A stretch of DNA of 40,340 nucleotides, from assembly GCA_031282565.1 (NCBI GenBank), contig JAITDL010000024.1, forward strand, positions 1-40,340, written 5' to 3'. The translations under genes were made by a program, and so were the position numbers. Below are positions 33,256 to 40,340 of this stretch, one piece after another; positions within the stretch are counted from its first letter, which is position 1; each line of letters starts with the position of its first letter. The notes under the pieces are model-generated. The model searched no databases, had not been told where the DNA came from, and worked only from the letters and a program-made list of their open reading frames with translations. The stretch comes from Puniceicoccales bacterium. Its GTDB lineage: Bacteria > Verrucomicrobiota > Verrucomicrobiia > Opitutales > JAIRLM01.

Positions 33256-34257
33256 TCAACTTCTTCTAGGGCAGATCTTTAGCGCCGCGCCGTCGGAGAC
33301 ACATCTTGCCTGCGTATCGATGGAAAGGTTGACTTTCTTTCCATTTGCAATCGCTTCCAAGAGCGCATGAGTCAGCGATTTCCGAAGAGTGTGGCCGCGG
33401 CCATTGAAATAGCGGTGCAGCACTCGGCGAACTATGGCCCTTGACTCCAGTCTAAGTTTTGCAAGCAGAAGGACATCGCCGTCGAACGCTTCCCCGTAAA
33501 TTTTTTGCGCAACTAGCTCCAATGCGTCGCAATCCTCAGCCAGCAGTTTTTGCGTCGCTAAAATTGCGCCGTCGAGATCACGCAGCGGCTCCACGGTGCG
33601 CCAAAGCGGAAGCAACTCGTTGCGCAAGCGATTTCTACAGTGCTCCGGCAGTCCATTTGTTTCGTCTTCACAAAATCCCAACCCGGATTCGTCCAGATAT
33701 TTAAGCAAATCACACTTCGCAACATGCAGCAGCGGTCGCAGATGTATTGGGCCGTCGAGAAATCGTTGCACCGCACGGGGCGCGGTCAACCCGAGCAGCC
33801 CTGACCCGCGCCCGAGGCGCAGCAGCAACGTTTCAATGGCGTCATCCCTGTGATGGGCAGTCAAAACATATGGCGTTGAAAGGTTTGCCATCGTTTCCCT
33901 GAAAAATGCCATGCGGTCGCGGCGCAGCTCATCTTCCCCGCCTCCACGCCCACTCGGCCGCCGCTGCCAAAAAAATGGCAGGGCCAGCTGCTGCGACAGG
34001 GCTTCGACGAAAATTCTATCTCGCTGCGACGTAACTTCCCTCAGGCCATGATCATAGTGCAAAACAACCAGCCGCTTCCGCAAATCTTTAACGCCATTGA
34101 GCAGGTGAAGCAATGCAACGGAATCAGAACCACCGGAACATGCTACGCAAAGTGCAGCGCCCGGCATTTCGTCGGCCACGGCAAGGACTTCATGGGAAAG
34201 TAACTTGGCAGACACCTCCGCCCATGGATCGCATTTCAGCCGTGTTGGCAACGGCAT
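33256..34257 (-). CDS. tilS: tRNA(Ile)-lysidine synthase
   Basis: A 333-residue N-type ATP pyrophosphatase that changes cytidine-34 of tRNA-Ile(CAU) to lysidine, so that it reads AUA. The PP-loop SGGSDS is at 41-46; other marks are VVLHYDHGLRE, LTAHHRDDAIETLLLRLGRGSGLLGL and CEDETN...RNRLRNELLP, all typical of TilS. It is shorter than the E. coli enzyme because the C-terminal domain is small. ATG at 34257; a TTGAAT on its strand ends 31 nt upstream, again matching the promoter geometry, though without a good -10. Neighbours are unrelated. Confidence 0.92.
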   Translation of the reverse strand: MPLPTRLKCDPWAEVSAKLLSHEVLAVADEMPGAALCVACSGGSDSVALLHLLNGVKDLRKRLVVLHYDHGLREVTSQRDRIFVEALSQQLALPFFWQRRPSGRGGGEDELRRDRMAFFRETMANLSTPYVLTAHHRDDAIETLLLRLGRGSGLLGLTAPRAVQRFLDGPIHLRPLLHVAKCDLLKYLDESGLGFCEDETNGLPEHCRNRLRNELLPLWRTVEPLRDLDGAILATQKLLAEDCDALELVAQKIYGEAFDGDVLLLAKLRLESRAIVRRVLHRYFNGRGHTLRKSLTHALLEAIANGKKVNLSIDTQARCVSDGAALKICPRRS

Positions 34258-34314
34258 TCGCCAGCTGCGCCGTCGAAAAAAAATGGAAATTCAAAGAAAG
34301 TTCTACAAAAAGAG

Positions 34315-34343
34315 TTGCAATTTGTAAAAATAGCACATAAACG
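34315..34343 (+). promoter_or_regulatory. Promoter of the heptose kinase gene
   Basis: TTGCAA (34315-34320), 17 nt, TAAACG (34338-34343), then 7 nt to the ATG at 34351. A possible in-frame TTG start at 34315 is the -35 itself, so I reject it. Confidence 0.55.
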
Positions 34344-34350
34344 GCTGCGC

Positions 34351-35337
34351 ATGCAAACGCTGCTGCAATCGATCTTGAATAAGGCGAGCGGACTCCGCGT
34401 TCTCGTCTTCGGAGACGTGATGCTGGACCACTACGTCATCGGTGACGTCTATCGCCTTTCGCCTGAAGCCCCAGTCCCCGTGGTACTTGCCCGCGAAGAC
34501 GTGTGGATGCTCGGAGGAGCGGCAAACGTCGCCAGAAACCTTGCCTCAATCGGAGTTATGGCCGAAGTCGCCGGGCTCGTCGGCAAAGATTCCATGGGTG
34601 ACCGGCTGCAAAATCTACTCACGGAGAGCAACATCCTCTTCGACAGCGCCTTCCACGACTCATCCGTGTCAACAATTTGTAAAACGCGCATCGTCGCTGG
34701 CCGCCAACAGATCTGTCGCGTGGACAGGGAGCGCAGCGTGGAAACCTACGCCGTGACAAAAAATGGTCATTTAGATTTGATTGAGAAGGCCTTAGATGGC
34801 GCCGACGTGCTCATACTGTCCGACTACGCCAAGGGCACGCTAACGCAGTCCGTGATCAATCGCATAATCAAGGCCGCCAAGGCGAAATCATGTTTCGTGG
34901 CCGCCGATCCAAAGCCAAATCGACCGCTGCAGTACGCCGGCGCGGACCTGCTGACACCAAACGCATTCGAGGCCATGACCATGGCCGGCTACGACCCCCA
35001 CGGCACACCGGATTGGCAATCGGTCTGCAAAAAAATATATACCAAACACGCGGCGAAGAATTTAGTTATCACGCTAGGCGCCGAGGGCATGCTGATCGCC
35101 AGAGACGGACAGATGTCCAAAAAGGTTCCCACGTCAGCGCGGGAGGTGTTCGACGTTTCCGGTGCTGGAGATACCGTAATCGCAGCACTTTCCGTCGCCC
35201 TCGCCAGCGGCCACACCCTGGAGGAGGCGGTGCACTTCGCCAACGTCGCCGCGGGAATTGTCGTCGGAAAACTCGGAACTGCCGTTGCAACGCCTGCAGA
35301 AATATTAAATTCTGTGCGCCAGGGTTCTGAGCAGTGA
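34351..35337 (+). CDS. D-glycero-beta-D-manno-heptose-7-phosphate kinase
   Basis: A 328-residue PfkB/ribokinase-type sugar kinase equal to the first domain of HldE (RfaE1/HldA). VLVFGDVMLDHYVIGDVYRLSPEAPVPVV and the GGAANVARNLASIG signature are highly specific for the heptose-7-phosphate kinase of LPS core synthesis; the C-terminal DVSGAGDTVIAAL holds the catalytic Asp and anion hole. The product, heptose-1,7-bisphosphate, goes on to ADP-heptose; the adenylyltransferase half is a separate gene at 38478-38984. This implies a Gram-negative LPS with heptose. ATG chosen from the promoter. Its stop overlaps the start of the next gene (GTGA). Confidence 0.92.
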   Translation: MQTLLQSILNKASGLRVLVFGDVMLDHYVIGDVYRLSPEAPVPVVLAREDVWMLGGAANVARNLASIGVMAEVAGLVGKDSMGDRLQNLLTESNILFDSAFHDSSVSTICKTRIVAGRQQICRVDRERSVETYAVTKNGHLDLIEKALDGADVLILSDYAKGTLTQSVINRIIKAAKAKSCFVAADPKPNRPLQYAGADLLTPNAFEAMTMAGYDPHGTPDWQSVCKKIYTKHAAKNLVITLGAEGMLIARDGQMSKKVPTSAREVFDVSGAGDTVIAALSVALASGHTLEEAVHFANVAAGIVVGKLGTAVATPAEILNSVRQGSEQ

Positions 35338-35996
35338 CACTGGCGGCCATTTTTGTAGTTCTATTTCCAACGCTGCTGCTAGTTTACCTATTTCGCAGAC
35401 GCAGTCGAATGCTACGCTCTGCGGCAAAATCCATCGACGGGCTGGCCGCTCTGCTCGCCAACTGCCAAAAGACAGCTAAAATCGGACGTCGCTGGCACTT
35501 GTGCGGCACATTCCGCTGCCGCAATTTTGAAATCTTCCAACTTGATAGGAGCACAACTCCATCCATTGGAAGCCGCTGCGCGATCAAATTGGCGATGGAA
35601 ATGCCAGCCGGCCGACATGACTTGAACTTACGCATCGGAAGACGGCGCTCCTTCGCGCTGATTCGACAAATTCTTGGTGACGTACAAGTTATTCTGCGCA
35701 ACAAAGTCCTCGCGAAACGAATTTCCGTCCACTGCCGAGACAGCCAATTTGCCAACGAATTTCTAAATTTTGAGGAATACGAAACTGCGCTGGAAAACCT
35801 GTGGGCCACGGACAAGCGCCGCGGAATTGTGCACATGTCAAGGGGAGTGATAGTCTACAAAACACTCTGGCGGAACGGCTACGACTTCATCGAAGAGATG
35901 CACCAGGCGCTTGGCCTAATCTGCGATCTCCACGATTTCATCCGCAGCGGTACCTGGCGATCACAGCAGCGAACCGCGTTGCACGAAGGCAGTTAA
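35334..35996 (+). CDS. Unknown membrane-anchored protein
   Basis: A 220-residue basic protein with one N-terminal hydrophobic segment (about 3-19) followed by RRRSR, so probably inner-membrane with a cytoplasmic C-terminal part. The remainder is alpha/beta with many Arg residues and no motif I recognise. The GTG start overlaps the heptose kinase stop by 4 nt (GTGA), so the two are translationally coupled and it may act in the same LPS pathway (inference). Its last 36 nt overlap the convergent marC-like gene. Confidence 0.6.
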   Translation: MTLAAIFVVLFPTLLLVYLFRRRSRMLRSAAKSIDGLAALLANCQKTAKIGRRWHLCGTFRCRNFEIFQLDRSTTPSIGSRCAIKLAMEMPAGRHDLNLRIGRRRSFALIRQILGDVQVILRNKVLAKRISVHCRDSQFANEFLNFEEYETALENLWATDKRRGIVHMSRGVIVYKTLWRNGYDFIEEMHQALGLICDLHDFIRSGTWRSQQRTALHEGS

Positions 35997-36587
35997 CCCG
36001 CCGAGCGCTATGGTGCTTCCGAGGGCGATAATGAAAACACCGGTCAAGCGGCTGGCGACGTCGAGGGCAAATGGCGTAATTTTTGACGCAAATTTAACGC
36101 ACACATACATTATGGCAAACAAAGCCGCCACGGCGAAGGCGACGGACGCGCATATGGAAAGACGTCCGACGAACCCGGTCATGTCGCCGCCGAGAAGAAT
36201 CACGGTGGAAATCGTTCCGGGCCCGCAAATTATCGGCACACCGAGCGGCGTTATGGCAAAGGAAAAAATATCCGCCGGTTTGCCGCCATCGTCGGCGTCG
36301 GAACCTCCACCGCTTGGGCCGAGCACCATGGACACACCGATGTAGGCGAGAAATAGTCCGCCAGCTATCTTAAATGCCTGCAGTGAAACGGAAAAAAATT
36401 CAAATGCAAGCGGACCAGTTAGCGCAACGCAGACGAGGACGCAGAGACCAATCGCGCAGGCAATCGCCGCCGCCTGAATTCTTTGGCGGCCACTGTGCCT
36501 CGCCGTCAAAGCCAAAAGCACGGCAACGGCAGACGGCGGAGAAAATATGATGAACAAGCGAAGAAAATTTCTGAACACAGTCGCCAT
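35961..36587 (-). CDS. MarC-family integral membrane protein
   Basis: A 208-residue protein with about six membrane helices. FIIFSPPSAVAVLLALT, the Gly-rich SVSLQAFKIAGGLFLAYIGVSMV and the repeat-like FAITPLGVPIICGPGTISTVI (family: 'P.A.PLL.GPGAIS..I') identify the MarC/UPF0056 family, whose transported substrate is not established. The real start is ATG 36587: upstream extension to 36926 is hydrophilic and antisense to the recJ gene. It is divergent from recJ across an 85-nt spacer. Confidence 0.85.
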   Translation of the reverse strand: MATVFRNFLRLFIIFSPPSAVAVLLALTARHSGRQRIQAAAIACAIGLCVLVCVALTGPLAFEFFSVSLQAFKIAGGLFLAYIGVSMVLGPSGGGSDADDGGKPADIFSFAITPLGVPIICGPGTISTVILLGGDMTGFVGRLSICASVAFAVAALFAIMYVCVKFASKITPFALDVASRLTGVFIIALGSTIALGGLTAFVQRGSLL

Positions 36588-36635
36588 GGGCGAACGCTTT
36601 TGAATTTTTTCATCGAGTAAAGGATAAATTAATAG

Positions 36636-36664
36636 TTGCCCACCTGGCGGCAGTCGTCTAGCTT
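36636..36664 (+). promoter_or_regulatory. Promoter of recJ
   Basis: TTGCCC (36636-36641), 17 nt, TAGCTT (36659-36664), then 8 nt to the ATG at 36673. Confidence 0.5.
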
Positions 36665-36672
36665 TCGTAAAA

Positions 36673-38472
36673 ATGCATGGGAAATTAAATTGGAAGGAGC
36701 TTAGAGCCGACCACGCTGCCGTGGAGGAGCTTAGCCAAATTTTGCACGTGCCAAAAATTTCTGCGAAATTGCTAGTTGCACGTGGCCACGGCGATCCAAA
36801 TGCGGCGAGATTTTTTCTCGAACCGCACCTAAGCCACCTGGAAGATCCGTTCAAAGTCACCAGATTGAAGGTCTCCATGGAAAGGGTCGCGGACGCCATC
36901 GACCGCCGGGAAACCATTTCCGTCATCGGCGACTACGACGTGGATGGCATCACGTCTACGGCATTGATGGTCAGTGCGCTACGCTACTTTGGCGCCACAG
37001 TTCGCTACTACATCCCGCGCCGCTTCACCGAGGGCTATGGCCTATCGCAACCTGTTCTCGAACGCGCATTTGCCGATGGCCCTCCAGATCTTTTCATCGC
37101 ACTCGACTGCGCAACAAATTCCACGGAACAGCTCCAGTGGGTGAAAGACCGTGGAAGTACGCCACTTGTCATAGATCACCACCGCGCTACTCGGCAAATA
37201 GACGGAGATCTGCTGCTGGTTAATCCGAACGCGTTCGGCGGCAGCGATGGAGAGGTTAATGGAATTTTTTGCACAGGCGGTTTGGTGTTTAAGTGCCTCT
37301 ACGGATTACTGAAAATACTGCGCAGCAGGGGCAACAAACTGGCAGTCGATTATAACCTGCGCGGGCAGTTGGACCTGGTAACGCTCGCCACCGTTGCCGA
37401 CGTCGTACCAATTGTCCGGGAAAATCGCGTCTTCGTGCGCCACGGGCTCAGAGAACTGCAGAATCCTTGGCGGGTCGGCACCCGCGCCATCGTGGAGCAG
37501 GTGATTGCTGAACGCGGTAAATCTTTCACTTCGACCGATGTATCATTTAAGGTCTGTCCGCGCATAAACGCCAGCGGCCGCATAGCAGATGCCACACTGC
37601 CAGTGGAAATGTTTCTCACAGAAGACGAAGCCAAGGCCAGGCAAATCGCCGAGCAGCTGACGGAAATGAACGCCGAGAGACAGCGCATTGAATCGGAAAT
37701 CACCGAGGAGGCGAGCCGCATGGTCGAGGATAAGTACGCAAATCGCAATTCCATAGTGCTTTTCAACGACAGCTGGCACACGGGCGTCATAGGAATCGTT
37801 GCGGGGAAGTTGATGCAGCGCTATCGCAAACCTTGCGTAGTGCTTAGCAAAGAGGAAGACAACACGGCGAAGGGATCCGGCCGCTGCGTAAACGGACTCA
37901 ATCTAGTTGATTTGCTATCAAAGTGTTCCAGCTTCCTCGGAGCATGGGGCGGACACCCGCTCGCTGCTGGCATCGGCATGCCAGTCGGCAACGTTGACCG
38001 ATTCCGCGAAGCCTTTGAGGTGCAAGTCAGCGAGGCACTGAAAATCATCGACGTGGCCAACGACTTGGAAATAGCTGAGTGGCTTGACCCCGAAGATGTT
38101 ACGGAAGCATTTGTCAACCAACTGCGCAAACTGGAGCCATTCGGCAGCGGCAATCCACAACCGGTTTTTGGCATTCGCAATGTGCGATTTACATTTCCAC
38201 CGCGCATTTTTGGAAATCGCGGCCAACATTTTAATTTTTCATTCCGCGGCGGCGACGGCCAAGTGAGAGGCGTGGCGTGGAACCGGTCAGACTCCCTCCC
38301 CATAGCGCAGCCCTGCGACATTGCGATCCGGCTGAGCATCAGGTTCCACGAAGGAAATCGCTCCGTGCAAGCGGAATTAGTTGATTTTCGCAGCCAGAAT
38401 GATAGGGCGTCCCAGCAGCGGCACGCCGCGGAACCTAGTTGCGTTGGGCAGGAGGTCCAAAGCGTCCTGTAA
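36673..38472 (+). CDS. recJ: Single-stranded-DNA-specific exonuclease RecJ
   Basis: A 599-residue DHH-family 5'-3' exonuclease of recombination and mismatch repair. Metal-binding motifs are in order: GDYDVDG (Asp87, Asp89, Asp91), LDCATNS (Asp145), IDHH (168-170), TLATVADVVPI; then the DHHA1 part with NDSWHTGVIGIVAGKL, GSGRCVNGLNL and GAWGGHPLAAG, and the OB-like C-terminus PFGSGNPQPVF. Length is normal. A promoter lies just before the ATG. The heptose adenylyltransferase gene begins at or before its stop and is likely co-transcribed. Confidence 0.95.
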   Translation: MHGKLNWKELRADHAAVEELSQILHVPKISAKLLVARGHGDPNAARFFLEPHLSHLEDPFKVTRLKVSMERVADAIDRRETISVIGDYDVDGITSTALMVSALRYFGATVRYYIPRRFTEGYGLSQPVLERAFADGPPDLFIALDCATNSTEQLQWVKDRGSTPLVIDHHRATRQIDGDLLLVNPNAFGGSDGEVNGIFCTGGLVFKCLYGLLKILRSRGNKLAVDYNLRGQLDLVTLATVADVVPIVRENRVFVRHGLRELQNPWRVGTRAIVEQVIAERGKSFTSTDVSFKVCPRINASGRIADATLPVEMFLTEDEAKARQIAEQLTEMNAERQRIESEITEEASRMVEDKYANRNSIVLFNDSWHTGVIGIVAGKLMQRYRKPCVVLSKEEDNTAKGSGRCVNGLNLVDLLSKCSSFLGAWGGHPLAAGIGMPVGNVDRFREAFEVQVSEALKIIDVANDLEIAEWLDPEDVTEAFVNQLRKLEPFGSGNPQPVFGIRNVRFTFPPRIFGNRGQHFNFSFRGGDGQVRGVAWNRSDSLPIAQPCDIAIRLSIRFHEGNRSVQAELVDFRSQNDRASQQRHAAEPSCVGQEVQSVL

Positions 38473-38477
38473 ATGAC

Positions 38478-38984
38478 GTGGAATTACTTGGCTCAGAACC
38501 ATTTGCTCAGATTTGCTCCCTGCGCGAACGCTGGAGGAGTTGCGGTGAGCGCGTTGTCCTTACGAATGGCTGCTTCGACCTGATGCATCCGGGGCATATT
38601 TTTTTATTGGAACAGGCTTCACGTTTCGGCGACCGGCTCATAGTGGCGCTAAATTCCGACGAAAGTGTTGGGAAACTTAAGGGGCCGGAGCGGCCGATAA
38701 TTCATCAGAGTCTGCGGAGCTATGCACTTCGGTCACTGCGTTTTGTCGACGGAGTTTTCATTTTCGACGGCACGCGGGTCGTCGATGAAATTCGCGCCCT
38801 GGCGCCCGATGTCTACGTGCGTGCCGCCGACAGAACATTGGTCGATCTGGACTCGAAGGAGTTGTGCGCACTTCGCGCCGTCGGCGCCTCCATTGAATTC
38901 GTCACGTTCCTCGAAGGATTTAGCACAACAAAAATCGTCGAACGCATAAGGTCCGGATATGCTATAGGCAATAAAATTAGCTAA
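38478..38984 (+). CDS. D-glycero-beta-D-manno-heptose 1-phosphate adenylyltransferase
   Basis: About 168 residues equal to the second domain of HldE (RfaE2/HldC). VVLTNGCFDLMHPGHIFLLEQA is the cytidylyltransferase-like HxGH motif in its RfaE2-specific context, followed by LIVALNSDESVGKLKGPERPI and the C-terminal FLEGFSTTKIVERI. It makes ADP-heptose from heptose-1-phosphate and ATP; the kinase half is at 34351-35337. The frame is open back to a TTG at 38439 inside recJ; I chose GTG 38478, whose N-terminal length fits the family, with AGGAGG about 24 nt upstream. Start uncertain; identity is not. Confidence 0.88.
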   Translation: MELLGSEPFAQICSLRERWRSCGERVVLTNGCFDLMHPGHIFLLEQASRFGDRLIVALNSDESVGKLKGPERPIIHQSLRSYALRSLRFVDGVFIFDGTRVVDEIRALAPDVYVRAADRTLVDLDSKELCALRAVGASIEFVTFLEGFSTTKIVERIRSGYAIGNKIS

Positions 38985-39032
38985 GTTTGTGGCAAACAGT
39001 CGTAATATTTGCTAGCATGCGCTATTGCCATG

Positions 39033-40340
39033 TCAGGATTGATCATCAGGCTTCTTTCTTTTAAGAAAAGCTAGCCTATACTTTGATTCGTCTCTCTCAA
39101 AACCTTTCTCGGCAAGTAAAACTGTGCATTTCAGATATTTGCCATCACGTGTATTATGCCATCTTCCATGCATTTTAACTGCGTATTTACTCATGGCGGA
39201 GGCGATTTGCTCAACCTTAGCAAATCCTTTGTAGCGCTTCATTTCCGATGGTTCCATCCCGTCTACTTGAGACAGCCACTTAGCACAAATGCTGCCAACT
39301 GTCGCTTCTTTCTTTGGTTTTCCTGTTGGGTATTCCACACAATCTCGAATTTTACCATATATCAGCACTTCCAAATGTGCTTTTGGAAGTGAGTCATGGC
39401 TATTATAATACATGCGATATGCATGCCATGCCATCACTCCATCGTCATTTTTGACATGATTACCGTATTTATCAAAAAAGAATTTGATACCTGTGCATAT
39501 GCCGGGATTGTCGATGATGTATTTTAGCTTATTTACGGTCGCGCCGTCTACATTTACCGTTGCATTCACATCTATCGCCATGCGCACATCGCGCTCACCG
39601 TCGCTTTCGTCATCGTGGAATTTTATCTTCACCACGCTAACATTAATTCCCGGATTGCCTATGACCGTAGACCCTATCACATCACATCTTACCGGGCGCG
39701 CTTGCAAGGCATCCTTCAGTTGAAGTGGAATGGCGGTCGGAGCCACCCATGGTGTTATCAGTGTGGCAGTAGAGGATTTTACCGTCGGCGCAATTCTTGC
39801 AACATCTGGAGGGCGCACGATCACTTCACAGGATAGCGATCCAGAGCTAACGACAAATTTTCGCAAGTCAGCACCGCCTGCGCTGCCATCTTCGCGCCAA
39901 TAGCTGCCCGCTGGATTAGATAGAATTTTCGCTAGCTGAAACAGGCCATCGCCATCAATTTTGGCGCTTGTTTCCGCTATTTGCATTGGCACCACAACAT
40001 CAGTAGCAGCCGAAGATTCTCCATCTTTTCTAAATACTGCGCGAAATATTGGATGGCAATCGCCGCTGCCGTAGCCAAGAAAATCGTAGCTGAACAGGCG
40101 ATAGTTCGCGGTTTTATTCAAAACTGCGCTCATTGCAATGGTGGGTGGCTTCAGCTCAACCGCTTCACCCATCCTTAGCCACACCACGATCTCCCGTTCG
40201 ACGGCCGGATCGCTGACTGTCGACACGAAAAGTTTGCAGCACCTGCCCCTAGACGGATCTGGTTCGCCTATGTCCCTAAAAGCCATCACCCTATGTGATT
40301 TCGCGGCGATGCCATTTATAATGTCCCTAGCGGCATCATT
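39033..40340 (-). CDS. Repeat-module protein I, N-terminus outside the window
   Basis: At least 435 residues, still open at the right edge. A GTG/ATG pair at 40289-40284 is not the start: the codons before it (IINGIAAKSH) continue the repeat pattern. It is built of units of about 55-70 residues, hydrophobic 'I/L..I..N/D.G' at the front and ending in '+EV.+' strands: for example IINGIAAKS...EREIVVWL, KILSNPAGSYW...CEVIVRP, YIIDNPGICTG...HLEVLIYG. These resemble the units of gene B (IVDGGNYTI...MEIFVW), so the two proteins share a module. The C-terminus is basic (KRKKPDDQ). Family unknown; probably a surface or secreted protein. It converges on the heptose adenylyltransferase gene. Confidence 0.65.
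   Translation of the reverse strand, partial: NDAARDIINGIAAKSHRVMAFRDIGEPDPSRGRCCKLFVSTVSDPAVEREIVVWLRMGEAVELKPPTIAMSAVLNKTANYRLFSYDFLGYGSGDCHPIFRAVFRKDGESSAATDVVVPMQIAETSAKIDGDGLFQLAKILSNPAGSYWREDGSAGGADLRKFVVSSGSLSCEVIVRPPDVARIAPTVKSSTATLITPWVAPTAIPLQLKDALQARPVRCDVIGSTVIGNPGINVSVVKIKFHDDESDGERDVRMAIDVNATVNVDGATVNKLKYIIDNPGICTGIKFFFDKYGNHVKNDDGVMAWHAYRMYYNSHDSLPKAHLEVLIYGKIRDCVEYPTGKPKKEATVGSICAKWLSQVDGMEPSEMKRYKGFAKVEQIASAMSKYAVKMHGRWHNTRDGKYLKCTVLLAEKGFERDESKYRLAFLKRKKPDDQS

Noticed and set aside
36588..36926. N-terminal extension of the MarC-family protein by 113 residues
   Set aside because: The extension is antisense to the recJ 5' end and hydrophilic, whereas family proteins begin near ATG 36587.
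1..40340. CRISPR array, rRNA genes, insertion sequences, prophage
   Set aside because: I saw no spaced short repeats, rRNA-like sequence, transposase or phage structural genes.

Overview
The window looks like a chromosomal segment of a member of the Verrucomicrobiota, probably near the Opitutae/Puniceicoccales, that lives with or inside a eukaryote. The best lineage clue is a 51-residue 'small basic protein' (16652-16807), a family I know only from the Planctomycetes-Verrucomicrobia-Chlamydiae group. The divergent omega subunit (rpoZ) next to smpB, the heptose/LPS genes (Gram-negative envelope) and the small SurA/PpiD-like protein fit this. I cannot name a species.

Layout. 244-5631 (-): Zn-ribbon coiled-coil protein, murD, LysM lipoprotein and a double glycosyltransferase, probably one operon. 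5683-7248: dCMP deaminase (-) divergent from trpS (+). 7245-10372 (-): pyrimidine-nucleoside phosphorylase homologue, M23 peptidase, rpoZ, smpB. 10520-12662: a small gene with its own terminator, then lineage-specific gene A (papain/YopT-like motifs). 12659-16807 (-): RluA-type pseudouridine synthase, glycosyltransferase, ABC-F ATPase, small basic protein. 17008-20433: tRNA-Glu(CUC), then gene B flanked by two 96-nt direct repeats, then a lipase-like membrane protein. 20564-26242: Arg/Gly-rich protein, dimeric-type dUTPase, membrane-anchored unknown F, a lipoprotein, glgC. 26416-31620: an accessory block with a small unknown, a kinase-like protein and two tandem OTU-like cysteine proteases. 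31700-38984: SurA/PpiD-like protein, tilS, heptose kinase, an unknown membrane protein, MarC, recJ, heptose adenylyltransferase. 39033 to the right edge: a repeat-module protein cut by the window end.

How it fits together. Housekeeping genes (translation, murein, LPS heptose, glycogen, pyrimidine nucleotides) alternate with at least nine long genes that have no clear housekeeping role. Several of these carry an N-terminal membrane segment followed by a low-complexity linker and an enzyme-like domain that resembles tools used on eukaryotic hosts: OTU protease, papain/YopT-like protease, PI-kinase/HipA-like kinase, lipase. I read them as candidate host-interaction proteins (inference; no secretion system lies in the window).

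Regulation. Many first-in-operon genes share one geometry: a TTGac-like -35 hexamer, 15-17 nt, a TA-rich -10, and then the start codon only 6-8 nt later, which places transcription start at or next to the start codon. This predicts leaderless mRNAs. Several operon-internal genes instead carry a Shine-Dalgarno-like sequence. I used this geometry to choose several starts.

All calls come from reading the sequence and translations by eye; no database search or structure prediction was run.
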